NCBI GenBank assembly: GCA_049510055.1
Contig: JBEKZI010000040.1
Coordinates: 1-17,219 of the forward strand
Source of the DNA: JALHTV01 sp049510055
GTDB taxonomy: Bacteria > Planctomycetota > Phycisphaerae > SM23-33
DNA length: 17,219 bases
Direction: 5' to 3'
Part shown: positions 14,111-17,219 of the stretch, piece by piece
Layout: every line of letters begins with the position of its first letter
Numbering within the stretch: the stretch's first letter is position 1
Position numbers and translations under genes: made by a program
The notes under the pieces: generated by a model
The model's database searches: none
Told to the model about the DNA's origin: nothing
Seen by the model: only the letters and a program-made list of their open reading frames with translations

Positions 14111-14941
14111 CGGCGCGGAGGAGTCCAGCCCCAGGATATGCGGAGCGGTCTTGAGTTCCACGTCGCTGTCCGCCGGCCGGCCGCGGGAAGGGTCGATCTT
14201 TGGGGGGATCGTGAACTCTACGGGCGAGCTGGCGCCCTCCGGTGAGATGTAGACACTGAGTTCGGGATAATACTCCACGTCGATTTTTTGCCACTGGTCG
14301 GCCGGCAGGCGTTCGCGGCGGAGGACGCGTTCCTGGTTGGCCAGGCATTGCCATCCGCCGGAATAGTACTGGAAGTACCACAGCTCCACGCGCCAGATGA
14401 CCTCGCCGCGTTTAGAGGCGTGGAATTCGCGTGCCCGCATCAGCTCCACCAGCACCGTCGCCCGCGGGCCCCGCCCGGCCACGTAGAGCACGCGGCGGAT
14501 GTCCATAAAGTCCTGTAAGTCGGCTACGAACTTGAGAATCTCCTCGGCGTCGGCCGTCGAGAAGGCGTGCGGCGGCTCCGGCGGTAGGCCCAGGTCCTTG
14601 CGGCGTTGCTCGGCCAGGTTCAGCAGACGCTGCTCGACGAAATCCAGGTCGATACCCTCGATTTGCCTGCCGTCGGCCAGGCCGACGACCAGGTCGTATC
14701 GCGCGTCGCCGGGCAACCCTTCGAAAGTGAAGCGGCCGGTAGTCTTGTCGAACCGGGCCGGGAGGAATTCCTTGCCCGTGACGCGCGAGACGGCCCGCAG
14801 GTCCTTGATAGTTTCCGCGGGAGCCAGCCGGCCGGAGATAGCGCCCGCCTTGGGCGGGCCGGCTACGGGAGCGTCTTCTTTCAGCGGGGCCGAGGCCGCC
14901 AGGACCGTTGCGATCGCGCCGAGCAGGCAGCGGGCCAGCAT
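14093..14941 (-). CDS. Exported protein of unknown function
   Basis: I do not recognise this 282-residue protein. It begins with a signal peptide (MLARCLLGAIATVLAASAPL), possibly a lipoprotein-like start without a clear lipobox. A short beta region follows (AGAISGRLAP ... RFDKTTGRFTFEGLPGDARYDLVVGLADGR) that looks like a carboxypeptidase-regulatory-like (CarboxypepD_reg) or transthyretin-like fold. An acidic helical segment comes next, then a Trp/Tyr-rich part (VIWRVELWYFQYYSGGWQCL), and a Pro/Ser-rich tail. No enzyme motif is visible. It is the last gene of a minus-strand set, starting three bases after the flavin reductase-like gene, so it is likely co-transcribed with it and purF; the metabolic connection is unclear. 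Confidence 0.78.
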   Translation of the reverse strand: MLARCLLGAIATVLAASAPLKEDAPVAGPPKAGAISGRLAPAETIKDLRAVSRVTGKEFLPARFDKTTGRFTFEGLPGDARYDLVVGLADGRQIEGIDLDFVEQRLLNLAEQRRKDLGLPPEPPHAFSTADAEEILKFVADLQDFMDIRRVLYVAGRGPRATVLVELMRAREFHASKRGEVIWRVELWYFQYYSGGWQCLANQERVLRRERLPADQWQKIDVEYYPELSVYISPEGASSPVEFTIPPKIDPSRGRPADSDVELKTAPHILGLDSSAPASQPS

Positions 14942-14944
14942 GGT

Positions 14945-15478
14945 TCACCCCAGGAGCTTGATAGCCTTGGCCTCGGCGCGGGCCGCCAGAATCTTTCCGA
15001 AGTACACGCGGTGGAAATCGCCGTCCATGTACGCCCCGGAGAGGATTTCGCCGGAAAGCTTCTCCGGCAGCACGTCGTTGCTGTGCACGACTTGGCATTC
15101 ATAAACGATCGGGCACTCCGCCACGGTGGGGGCCAGGACCATCTGGCCTTTCTCGGCCGTCAGGTGGCTGAGGGCGAACTTGTCGGTATCGCGCCCGCTG
15201 ACCGAGCCGCAGGTGGCGCAGACCATGTGCATCTCGGCCGTCGGGACATTGACCGAGAAACACCCGCTATGCTCGATGCATCGCCAGGTGTATCGGCTGG
15301 GCCGGACCAGCACGATCCAGGCCGGCACGCCCCAGATCCGTCCCATCGCCCCCCAGCCGATGGTCATGAGGTTGGCCTTGCCGGCCGCGTCGTAGCTGCC
15401 CAGCAGCAGCCCCTGGCGGGTGAGGGTTTCCAGCACTTTTTCGTAGTGGGCGGAGGGATCGATTTTCTCTTTGGCCAT
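14945..15478 (-). CDS. Flavin reductase-like (FMN-binding split barrel) protein
   Basis: A 177-residue cytoplasmic protein of the flavin reductase/flavoredoxin group, which bind FMN in a split beta-barrel. Evidence includes LLLGSYDAAGKANLMTIGWG (typical opening strand and loop), VRPSRYTWRCIEHSGCFSVNVP, TDKFALSHLTAEKG, and APTVAECPIVYECQVV, all in the family order. The ATG at 15478 is chosen because the family starts near here and the purF stop lies eight bases upstream; earlier in-frame sequence is a shadow of purF. The ribosome-binding site is weak, consistent with coupling to purF. Three Cys (ATCGSVSG region and WRC) are present but no metal motif is evident. The electron partner is unknown. 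Confidence 0.87.
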   Translation of the reverse strand: MAKEKIDPSAHYEKVLETLTRQGLLLGSYDAAGKANLMTIGWGAMGRIWGVPAWIVLVRPSRYTWRCIEHSGCFSVNVPTAEMHMVCATCGSVSGRDTDKFALSHLTAEKGQMVLAPTVAECPIVYECQVVHSNDVLPEKLSGEILSGAYMDGDFHRVYFGKILAARAEAKAIKLLG

Positions 15479-15486
15479 GGAGGAGC

Positions 15487-16971
15487 TCACTCGTAGGTTC
15501 GGCCGGTCTTGCCGGCGGCCAGGTTGCGACGGGCCCGCGACATCAGCCGGTTGCCCCAGATGGTGGGATATCGCCCGGTGACGCAGCCCAGGCACAGTTC
15601 GCCACGGGGGGTCTGGATGCAGCGGCTGAGGTCCTCGACGGTGAGGTATCGCAGGCTGTCGGCTCCCAAGGCCTTGGCCATGCGGGCCAGCGTGGCCTGG
15701 TCGGGCGCGCCGTCGTAGTGAGGCGGGACGAACGACGGGGCGAACAGCTCGCCCAGCGTGGACATGTCGATGCCGTAAAAGCACGGCGCGACGATCGGCG
15801 GGCAGGCCACGCGGACGTGGATCTCCTTGGCCCCGCCGCGATGCCGCAGTTGCCCCAGCAGGGCGCGCAACGTGGTCGCCCGGACGATGGAGTCCTCGAT
15901 GAGGAAGACCCGCTTGCCCGTCAGGACCGACGGCAGGGGGGTGTACTTGCCCTTGGCGCTCCAGCCGCGCAGAGACGTAGGCTGGATGAACGTCCGGCCG
16001 ACGTAGCGATTGCGGATCAGCCCCTCCACCGACGGGACGCCCATTTTGAAGGAGAAGGCGTCGGCGGCGGCCTTGGCGGTGTCCGGCACGGGCACGACGA
16101 TGCAGGACTCGTCCATCCGCTGATCTTCTATCTCGGCCAGCCGCTCGCCGGACCGGGCCCGCGCCAGGTACACGCTCGTGCCGTCCATGATGCTGGCCAC
16201 GTTGGAGAAGTAAATCCACTCAAAGAAGCAGTACGCGTGCTGTCGCGGCTTGGCGAACCGTTCGAAATGCAGCCGGCCTTTCTCGATGATGGCCATCTCG
16301 CCGGGGGCGAGGCTTTGAATCTCGGTGAAGCCCATATTGGCCAGGGCCACCGACTCGCTGGCCGCGGCGAACAGTCGCCCCTGCACCGCCCAGCTCAGCG
16401 GTCGGAAGCCCAGCGGATCGCGGGCGACGAACATCCGCCCGGCGGCGTCCAGGAACGCGATGTTGTAGGCCCCGTCGAAACCGCGGGCCAGCGAACTCAT
16501 CACCGCCCGCAGGCCGGCGGGCCGGTCGCCGCGAAGCCGATAGGCCAGGGCGTGCATGAGAATTTCGGTGTCGGTGTTGAGCGAGAAGTGGTAATCGCGG
16601 CTGCGGGCGAGGCGATCGCGGAGCTGGGTGTAATTGGCCAGGTTGCCGTTGAAGGCGAAGCTGAACCATTTCCACAGCCGCCCGTGGTGGCGCTCGAAAG
16701 GCTGGGCGTAGCGGGTGTCGTCCTCCGAGCCGCAGGTGGCGTAGCGCGTGTGCCCGATGGCCGCCTTGCCGGCGTATTCTTCCAGGATGGCGCGGTGCTT
16801 GGCCGGGTGGGCCATGCGGAAGGCCTCGGCCACCGTGCCGACATCCTTGTAGGTGGCCAGGAGCTGGGACCGGCCGGGCTGGTAGCTGCTGATGCCCGCG
16901 GCCAGTTGCCCGCGGTTCTGGAGGTCCAGCAGCATGGCCGGCATCAGGCCCGCTCCTAAACACTGTTCCAT
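15487..16971 (-). CDS. purF: Amidophosphoribosyltransferase lacking the N-terminal Cys-Gly motif
   Basis: A PurF-type enzyme, which makes 5-phosphoribosylamine from PRPP and glutamine in the first step of purine synthesis. Glutaminase-domain motifs are LLDLQNRGQLAAGIS, IGHTRYATCG, FAFNGNLANY and NTDTEILMH. The transferase half has NRYVGRTFIQP, the PRPP loop FLIEDSIVRATT, CPPIVAPCFYGIDMST, and the terminal CLGCVTGRYPTIWG. Everything from about 20 residues after the expected start is normal. However, the N-terminal catalytic Cys followed by Gly (CG[IV]) is missing: the reading frame continues upstream as KCIAAASAMEQC without a proper start. The ATG at 16971 is the first in-frame ATG but has no ribosome-binding site. 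Either the gene lost its first codons or the contig is joined here; if real, it would lack glutaminase activity. The flavin reductase-like gene follows after eight bases. Confidence 0.82.
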   Translation of the reverse strand: MEQCLGAGLMPAMLLDLQNRGQLAAGISSYQPGRSQLLATYKDVGTVAEAFRMAHPAKHRAILEEYAGKAAIGHTRYATCGSEDDTRYAQPFERHHGRLWKWFSFAFNGNLANYTQLRDRLARSRDYHFSLNTDTEILMHALAYRLRGDRPAGLRAVMSSLARGFDGAYNIAFLDAAGRMFVARDPLGFRPLSWAVQGRLFAAASESVALANMGFTEIQSLAPGEMAIIEKGRLHFERFAKPRQHAYCFFEWIYFSNVASIMDGTSVYLARARSGERLAEIEDQRMDESCIVVPVPDTAKAAADAFSFKMGVPSVEGLIRNRYVGRTFIQPTSLRGWSAKGKYTPLPSVLTGKRVFLIEDSIVRATTLRALLGQLRHRGGAKEIHVRVACPPIVAPCFYGIDMSTLGELFAPSFVPPHYDGAPDQATLARMAKALGADSLRYLTVEDLSRCIQTPRGELCLGCVTGRYPTIWGNRLMSRARRNLAAGKTGRTYE

Positions 16972-17000
16972 TGCAGATGCTGCGGCTATACACTTACTGC

Positions 17001-17219
17001 ATGGAGGAAGAGAATCACGCAGCTGCGATGATGTCAAGTCTCGGGAGGAAGGGGCAGATCCTCGCCGCAGGCTCAGCTGCCTACCGCGAGTACGTCACGG
17101 CTGAGATCCTCAGCGGCCACGCAACTGCCGAAGCAATCGGGCTCAGCGCCACGGACTTCTACACCCTGAACGTTCTCGCCCTCTCGGGGCCGCTGACAGC
17201 GGGACGGCTCGCCCAGCGC
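17001..17219 (+). CDS. MarR-type transcriptional regulator, 3' end beyond window
   Basis: Seventy-three codons are visible, starting MEEENHAAAMMSSLG and still open at the right edge. The stretch GLSATDFYTLNVLALSGPLT followed by AGRLAQR matches the start of the winged helix-turn-helix of MarR-family regulators, where the next residues would form the recognition helix. MarR proteins are dimeric repressors or activators that bind palindromic operators and often respond to small phenolic or oxidised ligands; the target is unknown. The gene diverges from purF, with only 29 bases between the two chosen starts. No ribosome-binding site is seen, but TATACA (16987-16992) could be a -10 box for a leaderless transcript. 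The sequence feels actinobacterial rather than planctomycete, an impression that needs a database search. Confidence 0.72.
   Translation, partial: MEEENHAAAMMSSLGRKGQILAAGSAAYREYVTAEILSGHATAEAIGLSATDFYTLNVLALSGPLTAGRLAQR

Noticed and set aside
15718..16959. Plus-strand open frame opposite purF.
   Set aside because: It is an antisense shadow; purF motifs on the minus strand are unambiguous.

Overview
The window looks like chromosomal DNA of a high-GC bacterium, most likely a planctomycete of the Phycisphaerae kind. Pointers are two PEP-CTERM surface proteins, a DUF5060/DUF4038 glycosidase-like protein, a secreted PA14/PKD/TPR protein, a single-chain glycyl-tRNA synthetase and a fused Sua5/phosphatase gene. 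This placement is inference from gene content; no rRNA or tRNA gene is visible to confirm it.

Layout. 1-2239 (minus): a MacB/LolD-type ABC permease, its ATPase and a partial membrane protein, tightly packed. 2372-4444 (plus): a secreted multidomain protein. 4446-6096 (minus): rpiB, overlapped by a gene fusing a threonylcarbamoyl-AMP synthase (Sua5/YrdC) domain to a low-molecular-weight phosphatase with a YwlE-like active site; a good sigma-70-type promoter lies just upstream. 6208-7722 (plus): a glycosidase-like protein, whose stop codon touches a 77-bp REP-like double hairpin. 7867-11655 (plus): glyS, a peptidase E, then scpA overlapping a RidA-family gene. 11656-14017 (plus): a gene-poor, less GC-rich stretch with two PEP-CTERM genes, each behind a long leader. 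The two leaders end in the same purine-rich ribosome-binding box, and a strong terminator follows the first gene. 14093-16971 (minus): purF, a flavin reductase-like gene and a small secreted protein, nearly contiguous. 17001-17219 (plus): the start of a MarR-type regulator.

The housekeeping content covers tRNA modification and charging (Sua5, GlyRS), pentose phosphate metabolism (RpiB), purine synthesis (PurF), chromosome condensation (ScpA) and damage control (RidA). Around it sit exported or envelope proteins. No phage, IS element, CRISPR array or defence operon is visible. I find no convincing wholly new multi-gene system.

The observations most worth following are the REP-like element with compensatory changes between its two hairpins, the Sua5/YwlE-like fusion, the shared leader box of the PEP-CTERM genes, and the abrupt loss of the PurF N-terminal Cys-Gly motif next to the MarR gene, which may be an assembly or recombination junction.
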